A stretch of 15,782 nt of DNA from CAZAJS01 sp964485635 (GTDB taxonomy: Bacteria; Pseudomonadota; Gammaproteobacteria; Francisellales; Francisellaceae). Below, one piece after another: positions 1 through 7,243 of the stretch. The notes under the pieces were generated by a model, which had not been told where the DNA came from, ran no database searches, and saw nothing but the letters and a program-made list of their open reading frames with translations. The translations under genes were made by a program, and so were the position numbers. Position 1 is the first letter of the stretch; every line of letters begins with the position of its first letter. The DNA lies in NCBI GenBank assembly GCA_964485635.1, contig CAZAJS010000027.1, positions 1 to 15,782 on the forward strand, given 5' to 3'.

Positions 1-300
1 TTCACTGCCATAAGCTGATAACTGCTCAAGACAATATTCATAAGCCTGTCTTAGGGCTTCTGTGTTTTGCACTGAATTTAACTGACTAACCATGCTCATG
101 GCCAATGATAATTGTTGTTCGGCATCTTCAATTAAACCGATGGTTTTTGACCATTGACTAGCTTGGCTTGATTTGACTTGTTCATTGATTTCACGGCAAT
201 GAGCTAAGGCATGATCAATAGCCGGTTTGACATCTTGAACGTTAAATTGATCAAATTGTGGTAATAGCGTCGGTTGTAATAGTGGGTTTTGATCAGACAT
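1..300 (-). CDS. prlC: Oligopeptidase A (M3 metallopeptidase), N-terminal part
   Basis: Only the first 100 codons are present; the gene continues beyond the left edge. The protein begins MSDQNPLLQPTLLPQFDQF and has LNSVQNTEALRQAYE at about residues 79-93. Both match the N-terminal helical region of oligopeptidase A as I recall it from E. coli (NPLL, LPPF, LNSVKN, LREAYE). The family comprises cytosolic zinc oligopeptidases that degrade short peptides, including cleaved signal peptides. The HExxH zinc site lies in the missing C-terminal half, so catalytic integrity cannot be judged. The ATG at 298-300 has AAGGA about 6 bases upstream. The gene is divergent from the site-2-protease gene, 86 bp away. 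The family call is firm; other M3 oligopeptidases are the only real alternative. Confidence 0.85.
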   Translation of the reverse strand, partial: MSDQNPLLQPTLLPQFDQFNVQDVKPAIDHALAHCREINEQVKSSQASQWSKTIGLIEDAEQQLSLAMSMVSQLNSVQNTEALRQAYEYCLEQLSAYGSE

Positions 301-340
301 TGTGTTTCCTTGCTAGATTTTCTTTTTTGTCATTTGCGCT

Positions 341-348
341 ATTATAGT
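341..348. promoter_or_regulatory. Overlapping -10 boxes in the prlC / M50 divergent region
   Basis: On the minus strand TATAAT (346-341) is a perfect -10 for prlC. On the plus strand TATAGT (343-348) could serve the site-2-protease gene. No good -35 box is seen at normal spacing for either, so the call is weak. The location, midway in an 86-bp divergent gap, is what one would expect. Confidence 0.35.
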
Positions 349-386
349 ACAATGACAAACAAATTAAAGTCTTAGTCAGCGCCCTT

Positions 387-1121
387 ATGAATTTACAACT
401 GCACGAAATTGCCTTATTCCTCTCCATTATTCTCGTGCCCTTAATTTTTGCTGTGACATTCCACGAAGCTGCCCATGGCTTTATCGCAAAATTACGTGGT
501 GACTCGACTGCAGCAATGCTCGGCCGTGTCACACTCAATCCGATTAAACATATTGACCCTGTTGGTACAATTGTTGTCCCAGTTTCAATGTTATTAATCA
601 GTTTATCAACCGGAACCGGATTTTTATTTGGCTGGGCCAAACCAGTGCCTGTGAATTTTAATAATCTCAAACGTCCTCGCTTAGATATGGCACTTGTTGC
701 CTTAGCCGGCCCTTTTGCCAACTTTTTAATGGCCATTATTTGGTATCTGTTAAGTGCTTATGCAATCACCAGTGAAAGCTTTGCACAAATGGCCTTTTAT
801 GGGGTGTTTATTAATTTAATTTTGATGGTATTAAATTTATTACCGATTCCCCCTTTAGATGGTAGCCGCATCGTCTCGGCTTGTTTGCCGAACGATTTAA
901 TGATTGCTTATAATCGTTTAGGGCAATATGGCTTGATTATTTTGATCGTCATTTTACTTTTACCAATTGGTCCTCATAATAGTTTGCTGTTCTCAATTAT
1001 TCTACCGACCGTGATGTTTTTTATTCATTTGTTTGATCTTGTTTTCGGCCCTTCTTTATCCTATGCTTTTCAATTATCAATGCAAAGCTATCATTTAATC
1101 GTTCCTTATTCATTTGCCTAA
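387..1121 (+). CDS. Site-2 protease family (M50) intramembrane metalloprotease
   Basis: This is a 244-residue multi-pass inner-membrane protein. The zinc motif HEAAH is at residues 26-30 inside the first hydrophobic segment. An ALAGPFANF motif follows at about 105-113, and the second metal-ligand motif NLLPIPPLDG (Asp158) at 150-159. These are the signatures of the short, PDZ-less M50 family, distinct from RseP, which carries PDZ domains and is longer. The family cleaves membrane-spanning segments; the substrate here is unknown. The C-terminus holds further hydrophobic segments at about 180-225. The ATG at 387 has only a weak ribosome-binding site. The gene stands alone between divergent prlC and copA, 165 bp from the latter. 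Membership is sure; physiological role is not. Confidence 0.88.
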   Translation: MNLQLHEIALFLSIILVPLIFAVTFHEAAHGFIAKLRGDSTAAMLGRVTLNPIKHIDPVGTIVVPVSMLLISLSTGTGFLFGWAKPVPVNFNNLKRPRLDMALVALAGPFANFLMAIIWYLLSAYAITSESFAQMAFYGVFINLILMVLNLLPIPPLDGSRIVSACLPNDLMIAYNRLGQYGLIILIVILLLPIGPHNSLLFSIILPTVMFFIHLFDLVFGPSLSYAFQLSMQSYHLIVPYSFA

Positions 1122-1286
1122 ATCTTGAAAAATTGAATGCCTTTTATTTGCTTTAAAACCTTCTATTAAAGGCAAAGCCAACCCCTTCTATCATAAGCTG
1201 TCATCATGATTGATTGACAATGCCATAGTTTATGCCACACTAATTCATAGGATTAACATGATCATACTTATTAAGGAATTTGACCA

Positions 1287-3482
1287 ATGACACAGGTATT
1301 CAAGCTTGGTAACATCCATTGTGGCAGTTGCGTTCGCCATATTGAAAATGGATTAGCACACTATGCGGATATCAAACAAGCGACCGTCAATTTTGGCGAA
1401 AAAACGCTTTCAGTTGACACATCCTGTTCAGCTGAAACCATCATTCAACGCCTTGAATCACTGGGGTATGAAGCTAGTGTCGATGATGCTACATCAACAC
1501 AACACCAACAGGATGCCCATTGGCCATTATTTTATAAAACACTTGTCAGTGGGCTAATTGGTTTACCATTGATGATATCAAACCATATTGTGTCTTTTTT
1601 GCCGACTTATACTTCTTCAATTGGGTATTGGTTTTGGTTATTCATCGGGGGTATTACCTTAGCAGGCATGTGGTATGCCGGTGGAACTATGTATCGTAAT
1701 GCATGGGTCAGCATCCAGAAAGGACATACCAATATGAATACACTAATCACACTAGGCACTGGAGCGGCTTGGTTTTATTCCATGGTGATTATTTTATTTC
1801 ACCATTGGTTGCCGACCATCGGGCATGGTCTGTACTTTGAAACTGCTTTACTGATTTTAGCGTTTATTAATCTTGGTCATTTCCTAGAAGCACGCACCAA
1901 AGGACAAACATCTGCCGCCATACAAAAGCTCATTGGGCTTCAACCTAAGACAGCGACTTATTTAGATGAATCCAATCAACCACAAACGATTGAAATTGAT
2001 CAAATTGTCCCGGAGATGATTTTGCGTGTTCGCCCTGGAGAAAAAATTGCCGTCGATGGTCAAGTGATCAACGGTAATGGCCAAATTGATGAGTCAATGC
2101 TCACCGGCGAGCCTATGCCCTGTAATAAACAACAAGATGATCTGGTCTGGGCAGGAACCATGAACCAACAAGGGACTTTAACCTATCGTGTTACCCAAAC
2201 AGGCCAAAAAACGAAATTAGCGCAAATTATTCACCAAGTCCAGCAAGCGCAAAATAGCAAGCCAGCCATTAGTCGGCTTGCTGACCAAATTGCCGCCTAT
2301 TTTGTCCCCATTGTTTTAGGCATTGCACTTGTAACGGGTATTGTTTGGTTTTTTGCCGATTCTTGGGCTTATAGCTTTATGACGGCTGTAACCGTCCTTG
2401 TCATTGCCTGTCCATGTGCCTTAGGATTAGCTACCCCTTTATCAATCATGAGTGGTGTCGGACAAAGTGCCCGGCATGGTTTGTTAATTCGTAATGGGCA
2501 AGCTCTACAGACACTTGGAAAAATCACAACCATTGCTTTTGATAAAACCGGCACATTAACTCAAGGCCGACCTGAAGTCACTCATACCATTGATCTGAAC
2601 GACAAGCTAGATCAACAAAGCTTATTATATTATGCTGCCAGCTTAGAACAATCCTCTAATCACCCTTTAGCAACTGCTATTTTAAATGCAAACTTAAGCG
2701 ATGCCCCCTTGCTTGAAGTAACTGATTTTCATAATGACAGTGGCCGTGGTGTTATGGGCCAGCTCGATGGGCAATGGTGGTATTTAGGCAATCAAAGCTT
2801 AATGCAACAACAATCGATTGACCTGACGTCAAGCATACTTCAACAAGCTAATGAACTTTCCAGCCAAGGCATCACCCCTATTTACCTGGCACAATCGGAT
2901 CATATCGTTGGCATGATTGGCATTCAAGATCCGATCAAACCACATGCGAAACAAACCGTTGACACGCTTCACAGAAAGGGGCTGAAACTACTGATGCTAA
3001 CTGGAGATCAATCGAATGTTGCCCAACATATTGCCGCACAATTAGGTATTGATGATGTCATGGCCCAACAATTACCTGAAGATAAACAACAAACCATTGC
3101 CGCCTATCAAGCGAAAAAGCATCGGATTGCCATGGTGGGTGATGGAATCAATGATGCCCCAGCATTAGCACAGGCCGATGTGGGGATTGCCATGGGACAA
3201 GGCAGCGATATTGCCATGGAAAGTGGGGATGTTGTATTAATGAATAGTCAATTAGCCACCATCGGCCAAGGCATTAGTATTGCTAATGCTACCATGCGTA
3301 ATATTAAACAAAATTTATTTGGCGCTTTTTGTTATAACACAACAGCGATTCCTATTGCCGCAGGGGTTTTATATCCATTAACTGGTTGGCTATTACATCC
3401 AATGATTGCTGGAGCCGCCATGGCGGCTTCCTCATTAACCGTTGTTTTAAATGCTTCACGTTTACGGATTCAAAAATTTTAA
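1287..3482 (+). CDS. copA: Cu(I)-exporting P1B-type ATPase
   Basis: A 731-residue inner-membrane ATPase that should pump cytosolic Cu(I) to the periplasm. A single N-terminal heavy-metal domain carries the metal pair HCGSC (Cys12, Cys15). The core has TGE (273-275, actuator loop), CPC (375-377, metal site in the membrane), DKTGT (phosphorylated Asp419), HP (459-460, nucleotide domain), TGD (572-574) and GDGIND (618-623). Tyr683-Asn684 and the Met712/Ser715-Ser716 cluster in the last two helices, together with CPC, are the P1B-1 pattern for Cu(I) or Ag(I), not Zn or Cd. All expected elements are present and the length is normal. AAGGA precedes the ATG by about 10 bases. No copper chaperone or CueR/CsoR regulator gene lies beside it. 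Specificity for Cu over Ag cannot be settled from sequence. Confidence 0.93.
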   Translation: MTQVFKLGNIHCGSCVRHIENGLAHYADIKQATVNFGEKTLSVDTSCSAETIIQRLESLGYEASVDDATSTQHQQDAHWPLFYKTLVSGLIGLPLMISNHIVSFLPTYTSSIGYWFWLFIGGITLAGMWYAGGTMYRNAWVSIQKGHTNMNTLITLGTGAAWFYSMVIILFHHWLPTIGHGLYFETALLILAFINLGHFLEARTKGQTSAAIQKLIGLQPKTATYLDESNQPQTIEIDQIVPEMILRVRPGEKIAVDGQVINGNGQIDESMLTGEPMPCNKQQDDLVWAGTMNQQGTLTYRVTQTGQKTKLAQIIHQVQQAQNSKPAISRLADQIAAYFVPIVLGIALVTGIVWFFADSWAYSFMTAVTVLVIACPCALGLATPLSIMSGVGQSARHGLLIRNGQALQTLGKITTIAFDKTGTLTQGRPEVTHTIDLNDKLDQQSLLYYAASLEQSSNHPLATAILNANLSDAPLLEVTDFHNDSGRGVMGQLDGQWWYLGNQSLMQQQSIDLTSSILQQANELSSQGITPIYLAQSDHIVGMIGIQDPIKPHAKQTVDTLHRKGLKLLMLTGDQSNVAQHIAAQLGIDDVMAQQLPEDKQQTIAAYQAKKHRIAMVGDGINDAPALAQADVGIAMGQGSDIAMESGDVVLMNSQLATIGQGISIANATMRNIKQNLFGAFCYNTTAIPIAAGVLYPLTGWLLHPMIAGAAMAASSLTVVLNASRLRIQKF

Positions 3483-3549
3483 TCATCTGCAACCATCATA
3501 ATCATAACACACATTCGACTAATGCATGATTAAACAAGCCACAGACCAT

Positions 3550-3574
3550 AAAAAAAACCCTTGATAAGGGTTTT
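3550..3574 (-). terminator. Rho-independent terminator of ahpC, possibly bidirectional
   Basis: A 9-bp perfect stem (3554-3562 with 3566-3574, AAAACCCTT / AAGGGTTTT) closes a 3-base loop. Read on the minus strand it ends in a run of eight U (3557-3550), about 60 bases after the ahpC stop. On the plus strand the stem is followed by four U, then G and A-rich sequence, so it may also stop copA transcripts. Confidence 0.75.
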
Positions 3575-3635
3575 GAAAAAAAATTGATAAATAGTCCCTG
3601 TTCCAGACTAAGATTTAATAGTCAGTTTGACAGAT

Positions 3636-4238
3636 TTATAATTTATCAGAAGCTTCTGATAAATATTCTGCAACGCCTTCTGGTGTATCTTTCATTCCTT
3701 TATCACCTTCTTGCCAGCCAGCAGGACAAACTTCACCATGCTTTTCATGGAATTGTAAAGCTTCCACCATGCGTGTTAATTCATCCATGTTACGACCAAG
3801 TGGCAAGTCATTGACTACTTGATGGCGAACAATACCTTCTTGATCAATCACAAAGCTACCACGGAAAGCCATACCGCCTTCTGCTTGAATGCCGTAAGCT
3901 TGAGTGATGCTATGGTCAATATCTGCCACCATTGTATAGCGAACCGGTCCGATCCCACCATCATTAATGGAAGTGTTACGCCATGCATTATGCGTGAAAT
4001 GTGAATCGATTGAGACAGAAAAAACTTCTACACCCAATGATTTAAGCTTTTCAACACGCTTGTCTAATGCAATTAATTCAGATGGGCAAACAAACGTGAA
4101 ATCTAATGGATAGAATACAACAACGGCATACTTCCCATTGCGCGCTTGTTCGAAGTTAAGCGCATCAACAATTTCACCATCGCCTTTAACAGCCGGGGCA
4201 GTAAAATCAGGTGCTTTTTTTCCAACTAATACAGACAT
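3636..4238 (-). CDS. ahpC: Typical 2-Cys peroxiredoxin (AhpC/Prx1 class)
   Basis: This 200-residue cytosolic thiol peroxidase reduces H2O2, organic peroxides and peroxynitrite. The peroxidatic Cys51 sits in DFTFVCPSE, the conserved Arg126 in AFRGSF, and the resolving Cys171 in GEVCPAGW, which is the full typical 2-Cys set. The insertion GGIGPVRY (94-101) resembles the GGLG element of oxidation-sensitive Prx1 enzymes, and the tail has EYL where those have YF. The frame is open 18 codons further upstream, but the start at 4238 is chosen because GGAGGA (4245-4250) lies 6 bases before it and family homology begins there. No ahpF reductase is adjacent, so the electron donor is likely a thioredoxin or is encoded elsewhere. 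The coding 3' end contains a perfect 24-bp palindrome. Confidence 0.93.
   Translation of the reverse strand: MSVLVGKKAPDFTAPAVKGDGEIVDALNFEQARNGKYAVVVFYPLDFTFVCPSELIALDKRVEKLKSLGVEVFSVSIDSHFTHNAWRNTSINDGGIGPVRYTMVADIDHSITQAYGIQAEGGMAFRGSFVIDQEGIVRHQVVNDLPLGRNMDELTRMVEALQFHEKHGEVCPAGWQEGDKGMKDTPEGVAEYLSEASDKL
3641..3664. repeat. Perfect 24-bp palindrome in the 3' end of ahpC
   Basis: The arms ATTTATCAGAAG / CTTCTGATAAAT meet with no spacer. The palindrome covers the last codons of ahpC (SEASDK) and ends just inside the stop codon. It lies about 67 bases before the terminator stem in the direction of ahpC transcription. As RNA it would need a few loop bases, leaving a stem of about 10 bp. Confidence 0.6.
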
Positions 4239-4254
4239 TATTTGTCCTCCTATG

Positions 4255-4282
4255 CTTATATCGTTATATGAACACACATCAA
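4255..4282 (-). promoter_or_regulatory. Candidate ahpC promoter
   Basis: On the minus strand TTGATG (4282-4277) is followed after 16 bases by TATAAG (4260-4255). The -10 box ends 4 bases before the ribosome-binding site (4250-4245), so the leader would be very short. A second TTGACA lies further upstream on this strand, around 4326-4331, without a clear -10. Confidence 0.4.
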
Positions 4283-4370
4283 TCTGCTGCATGTAGCATC
4301 AGTTTGCCAATGGGCATGATATATGTCAATATTTATAGCAAGCCACCCACAACCTAAGGAGTAATAATCT

Positions 4371-4970
4371 ATGGCTTTACCCATAATACAACCCTCGACT
4401 AAGCTTTTGATCTTTGATTGTGACGGAACGATTGCTGACAGTACCCCTGCCCATGATCTTGCATGGCAAACAGTTATTAAACGCTATGATCTGCCATTTA
4501 CGCTACAAGATTTAATCCACTTTAATGGCATGCCTGTAGCACAAGCCTTGGCAAGTTTAGAACCCACATTAAGCCAATCACAACGGCAAGCCATTGGGCA
4601 TGAAAAAGAAGCGCTCGTTTATGATTATTTAGACAATGTTGCCCCGATTACACCGATGACAGAACTAATCAAACAACAGGCCACCTCGCGTCCCATGGTT
4701 GTGATTTCTGGCGGGACACGTGCCAATGTAAAAAAAACATTACATGTTTTAGGGTTAACAAGCTATTTTGATTTGATCATCACTGCAGATGATGCTCATC
4801 CACCGAAAAGTAGACCTGAGGCATTTATCAATATCGCCGAGCAATTTTCAATTGCTAATGAGGCTTGTCAAGTATTTGAAGATAGTGCCCGAGCCATGAT
4901 CAATGCGTTGAAAGCCAATATGCAAGTCACTGATGTCAGAACACTTCACACACCAGGCCATACACCTTAA
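4371..4970 (+). CDS. HAD-superfamily phosphatase, YqaB / beta-phosphoglucomutase-like
   Basis: A 199-residue soluble HAD hydrolase of subclass IA. Motif I is DCDGT (Asp16 nucleophile, Asp18 acid/base), followed by a helical cap. Motif II is Ser113 in VVISGG, motif III Lys146 in PPKSRPEAF, and motif IV Glu170-Asp171 in VFEDS. The cap segment DSTPAHDLAWQ and the C-terminal DVRTL resemble E. coli YqaB, a fructose-1-phosphate and 6-phosphogluconate phosphatase, so a sugar-phosphate phosphatase is the best guess. Mutase activity is not excluded by sequence. The start is supported by AAGGAG about 10 bases upstream. It is divergent from ahpC and convergent with the next gene, 34 bp away, with no clear terminator between them. 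Confidence 0.82.
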   Translation: MALPIIQPSTKLLIFDCDGTIADSTPAHDLAWQTVIKRYDLPFTLQDLIHFNGMPVAQALASLEPTLSQSQRQAIGHEKEALVYDYLDNVAPITPMTELIKQQATSRPMVVISGGTRANVKKTLHVLGLTSYFDLIITADDAHPPKSRPEAFINIAEQFSIANEACQVFEDSARAMINALKANMQVTDVRTLHTPGHTP

Positions 4971-5004
4971 TCAGAAGCTAGCCGACACCATCAATTTGTT
5001 GTGA

Positions 5005-5784
5005 TTATTCTTGTGTCTCAGAGGCGGTAGCTGAACCAACTGCTTGCTCGGCGGGTTTTTGTGAAAACCGCTCATAAGCCGCAACAGCAATCATTAATCC
5101 TAATGGCATAATCACAGCATTAATAAAGATCACAATCACTTGCTGAACCCCAAAGCTAATGCTGTCATCTTGCGCTTCAAATCCGTAACCAAGTATGGCG
5201 CGTAGTACATGATCTAACAACCATAACCCAACGACAATTAATGCTAATTGAAACGTATACCAAATATCTGAGCCAGCCCATTTAACTGATTGACGATAGG
5301 CCCCGATAAATCGTTGTTTCCCCACTAATACAGCCGGATATAAAACCAAGGTGAATGTTGTGACAAGCCACATGCCTACCACACTCAGAAAAGCACTGGC
5401 TCCCACCAATAAAATTACCGATGTGATATAAACCAAAGTAAACGTGCCTAATCGCTCCATTAACAATCGAGTGGCGATTTTGTTTAACTCACTTGAAGAG
5501 GATGCTTCTGGATTTTTAACCTGGCTTCCCCCTCGTGCAATAATAAAACCAGTCACCATAATCATTACAGCTAGGGTGATCACCGATAACCAAAACATAC
5601 CGGTTGGGACATCTGCACTTTGATCCTCCATACTCGAAAAATTAATATGGTGATTGATAAGATAAACATAAAGATATTCAACAAACGCAGCAGCAATAAA
5701 AGCGACTTTAAAAAAAGTGCCAAAGCCACTTTTATATAGCTGCCAGGCGCGTGCTAGTGTCTGATTCGCATTATTTTTTTCCAT
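5005..5784 (-). CDS. Multi-pass inner-membrane protein, function unknown
   Basis: I do not recognise a named family. The 259-residue protein has hydrophobic segments at about 22-43, 62-83, 113-132, 134-154, 176-198 and 211-236, with short polar tails at both ends. The central stretch LVLYPAVLVGKQRFIGAYR (146-164), followed by a Trp-containing amphipathic region, recalls the layout of YciC-like membrane proteins. That is a resemblance in architecture, not a confirmed homology. The frame is open 8 codons further upstream, but the ATG at 5784 is chosen because AAGGA (5798-5794) sits 9 bases before it. The gene is divergent from the phosphoheptose isomerase gene with a 102-bp gap, in which TATACT (minus strand, about 5829-5824) could be its -10. 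Confidence 0.7.
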   Translation of the reverse strand: MEKNNANQTLARAWQLYKSGFGTFFKVAFIAAAFVEYLYVYLINHHINFSSMEDQSADVPTGMFWLSVITLAVMIMVTGFIIARGGSQVKNPEASSSSELNKIATRLLMERLGTFTLVYITSVILLVGASAFLSVVGMWLVTTFTLVLYPAVLVGKQRFIGAYRQSVKWAGSDIWYTFQLALIVVGLWLLDHVLRAILGYGFEAQDDSISFGVQQVIVIFINAVIMPLGLMIAVAAYERFSQKPAEQAVGSATASETQE

Positions 5785-5801
5785 AAATTGCATTCCTTGA
5801 C

Positions 5802-5830
5802 TTTTCAACCGATACGCTTGCTAGTATAGT
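5802..5830 (+). promoter_or_regulatory. Candidate promoter of gmhA-bamE
   Basis: TTTTCA (5802-5807) is followed after 17 bases by TATAGT (5825-5830). The -35 is a 4 of 6 match. The region also carries a minus-strand TATACT, so divergent promoters may overlap here. Confidence 0.35.
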
Positions 5831-5886
5831 CTATATAAAAGACATGGCACAAGCCTATTGAACCACAAAACAAATGGGATATGGCA

Positions 5887-6480
5887 ATGGATTTAAAAAA
5901 CCTTATTAATCAGCATTTTGGCAAAAGCATTGAATCAAAAATTGCTTCAGTTGACAAGCTTACAGACGCAATTGCGCAGGCTGGTCAAGCTTTGACAAAT
6001 ACCATTTTTAATGGGCATAAAATCTTAATGTGTGGTAATGGCGGATCTGCTGCTGATGCCCAACATTTTTCAGCCGAGCTTGTTGGCCGCTATAAAATGG
6101 AGCGCCCGCCACTAGCTGCTATTGCCTTGAGCACAGATACGTCTATTTTAACGGCAGTTGGCAATGATTATGGCCTTAATGCGGTTTTTGAAAAACAAGT
6201 CCAAGCCCTTGGCAATCAAGGCGATATCTTATTTGCAATCTCAACTAGTGGTAACTCAAGCAATGTTATCCAAGCAATTGAGGCGGCACATCAAAAACAA
6301 ATGACGGTGATCATGCTGACAGGAAAAGATGGGGGGAAAATGCACTCATTATGCCAAGAACAAGATATTGAAATTTGTGTCCCATCGGATATTACCGCCC
6401 ATATTCAAGAAAATCATATCACCATTATTCACACATTATGTGAAATTATTGATACAAGTTTATTCGGTCAAGAGGCATAA
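5887..6480 (+). CDS. gmhA: Phosphoheptose isomerase family (GmhA-like SIS domain)
   Basis: The 197-residue single SIS-domain protein should convert sedoheptulose 7-phosphate to D-glycero-D-manno-heptose 7-phosphate, the first step to the heptose of the LPS core. The phosphate-binding CGNGGSAADAQHF lies at 49-61 and ISTSGNSSNVI at 118-128. Residues at the zinc-site positions of characterised GmhA are all kept: His60, Glu64 in SAEL, Gln174 and His182. The DnaA-initiator-associating paralogue DiaA, otherwise similar over its whole length, lacks this Glu, so an active isomerase is favoured. An ATG at 5881 is in frame, but the GGGA at 5876-5879 is correctly spaced (7 bases) only for 5887. bamE follows after 4 bp, probably in one transcript. 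No other heptose gene is in the window. Confidence 0.78.
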   Translation: MDLKNLINQHFGKSIESKIASVDKLTDAIAQAGQALTNTIFNGHKILMCGNGGSAADAQHFSAELVGRYKMERPPLAAIALSTDTSILTAVGNDYGLNAVFEKQVQALGNQGDILFAISTSGNSSNVIQAIEAAHQKQMTVIMLTGKDGGKMHSLCQEQDIEICVPSDITAHIQENHITIIHTLCEIIDTSLFGQEA

Positions 6481-6484
6481 ATTC

Positions 6485-6823
6485 ATGTATCATTTTGCAA
6501 AAAGGTTGATCCAATATGGATTACTCATCGGGACTATGGCATCTAGCATCACTGGATGCGCCCTGTTCTCAGCTTATACGCCACCGGTTGATCAAGGGAA
6601 ACATATTACTCAACAACAACGTGATATGTTAAAAAAAGGCATGGATCAAAATCAAGTGACTTATTTATTAGGGACCCCTGATATTATTGATCCATTTGAT
6701 GAACATCAATGGGCCTATGTCTTTACCTTTCAAAAACCCCGACAGCCAATCGAAGAAAAAAAGCTTATTTTGATTTTCGATCAAGATGATCAATTAAAAA
6801 CTATTAAATCGACCTATGAGTAA
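6485..6823 (+). CDS. bamE: Outer-membrane assembly lipoprotein BamE (SmpA/OmlA)
   Basis: The 112-residue lipoprotein has a signal peptide with basic residues K6-R7, a hydrophobic core and the lipobox ITGC, giving lipidated Cys25. The mature part follows the BamE pattern: YTPPVDQGKHIT, then GMDQNQVTYLLGTPDIIDPF and WAYVF, ending in two short strands. BamE is a small accessory subunit of the BAM complex that folds beta-barrels into the outer membrane. The frame is open far upstream inside gmhA, but the ATG at 6485 is the only one giving a signal peptide, and it has AGAGG overlapping the end of gmhA. The length is normal. No recA or fur, neighbours of bamE in some gammaproteobacteria, is adjacent. 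Confidence 0.9.
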   Translation: MYHFAKRLIQYGLLIGTMASSITGCALFSAYTPPVDQGKHITQQQRDMLKKGMDQNQVTYLLGTPDIIDPFDEHQWAYVFTFQKPRQPIEEKKLILIFDQDDQLKTIKSTYE

Positions 6824-6984
6824 ATCATGGATTTTTAAGGAATATGTTGTCGCTTATTGCGTTTATATTTTGATTTAGCACAAGGATTGATAACATTTTT
6901 AAGCACAAGCTTTTTTGTTAATCTAAATTATGCTAAACTTATTTTTGATCGATAAAACCTAATAGCAAAAGGAGAATGCTTATT

Positions 6985-7173
6985 ATGTTAATGCTTTTTA
7001 AAGTGATTTCATTGGTACTGTTTGTTTTATACTTTATTGTTAGTGCTCGTTACATACTCACAGCGGATGAATCACGTGTTTCTGGACATAAATGGCTAGC
7101 TAAAACATTATTACTTGTCACGGCTGTTTTTGGCTTTTTTACTTTGATTGTTATCACCGTTACCGGCGCTTAA
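6985..7173 (+). CDS. Small two-helix membrane protein, unknown function
   Basis: I do not recognise this 62-residue protein. It has two hydrophobic segments (about 2-20 and 40-60) joined by a polar loop that contains ADESRVSGHKW (27-37), so a helical hairpin in the inner membrane is likely. AAAAGGAG (6967-6974) is a strong ribosome-binding site, 10 bases from the ATG at 6985. The in-frame ATG at 6976 is too close to it, and 6991 is further away than ideal. The strong site and coherent two-helix composition argue for a real gene. It lies 161 bp after bamE and is convergent with hemC, 70 bp away, so it probably has its own promoter in the AT-rich upstream stretch. Confidence 0.65.
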   Translation: MLMLFKVISLVLFVLYFIVSARYILTADESRVSGHKWLAKTLLLVTAVFGFFTLIVITVTGA

Positions 7174-7243
7174 ATCTTACTAAATATCTTGATTGATCTA
7201 AAATTTATCTGAATGAGCAACCGCACTGATCAACTTTATTAAG

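Noticed and set aside
293..736. Long open frame on the minus strand
   Set aside because: It lies opposite the M50 gene, has no recognisable domain, and its start overlaps the prlC start region; it is a shadow of the real gene.
1138..1174. Inverted repeat TGCCTTT / AAAGGCA after the M50 gene
   Set aside because: Only 7 bp with a 23-base loop and no U-run, so it is not a credible terminator.
1214..1244. TTGACA upstream of copA with a possible long-spacer -10, as in MerR/CueR-type promoters
   Set aside because: No dyad between the boxes and the -10 (ACTAAT at 19 bases) is poor; a copper-responsive promoter cannot be supported.
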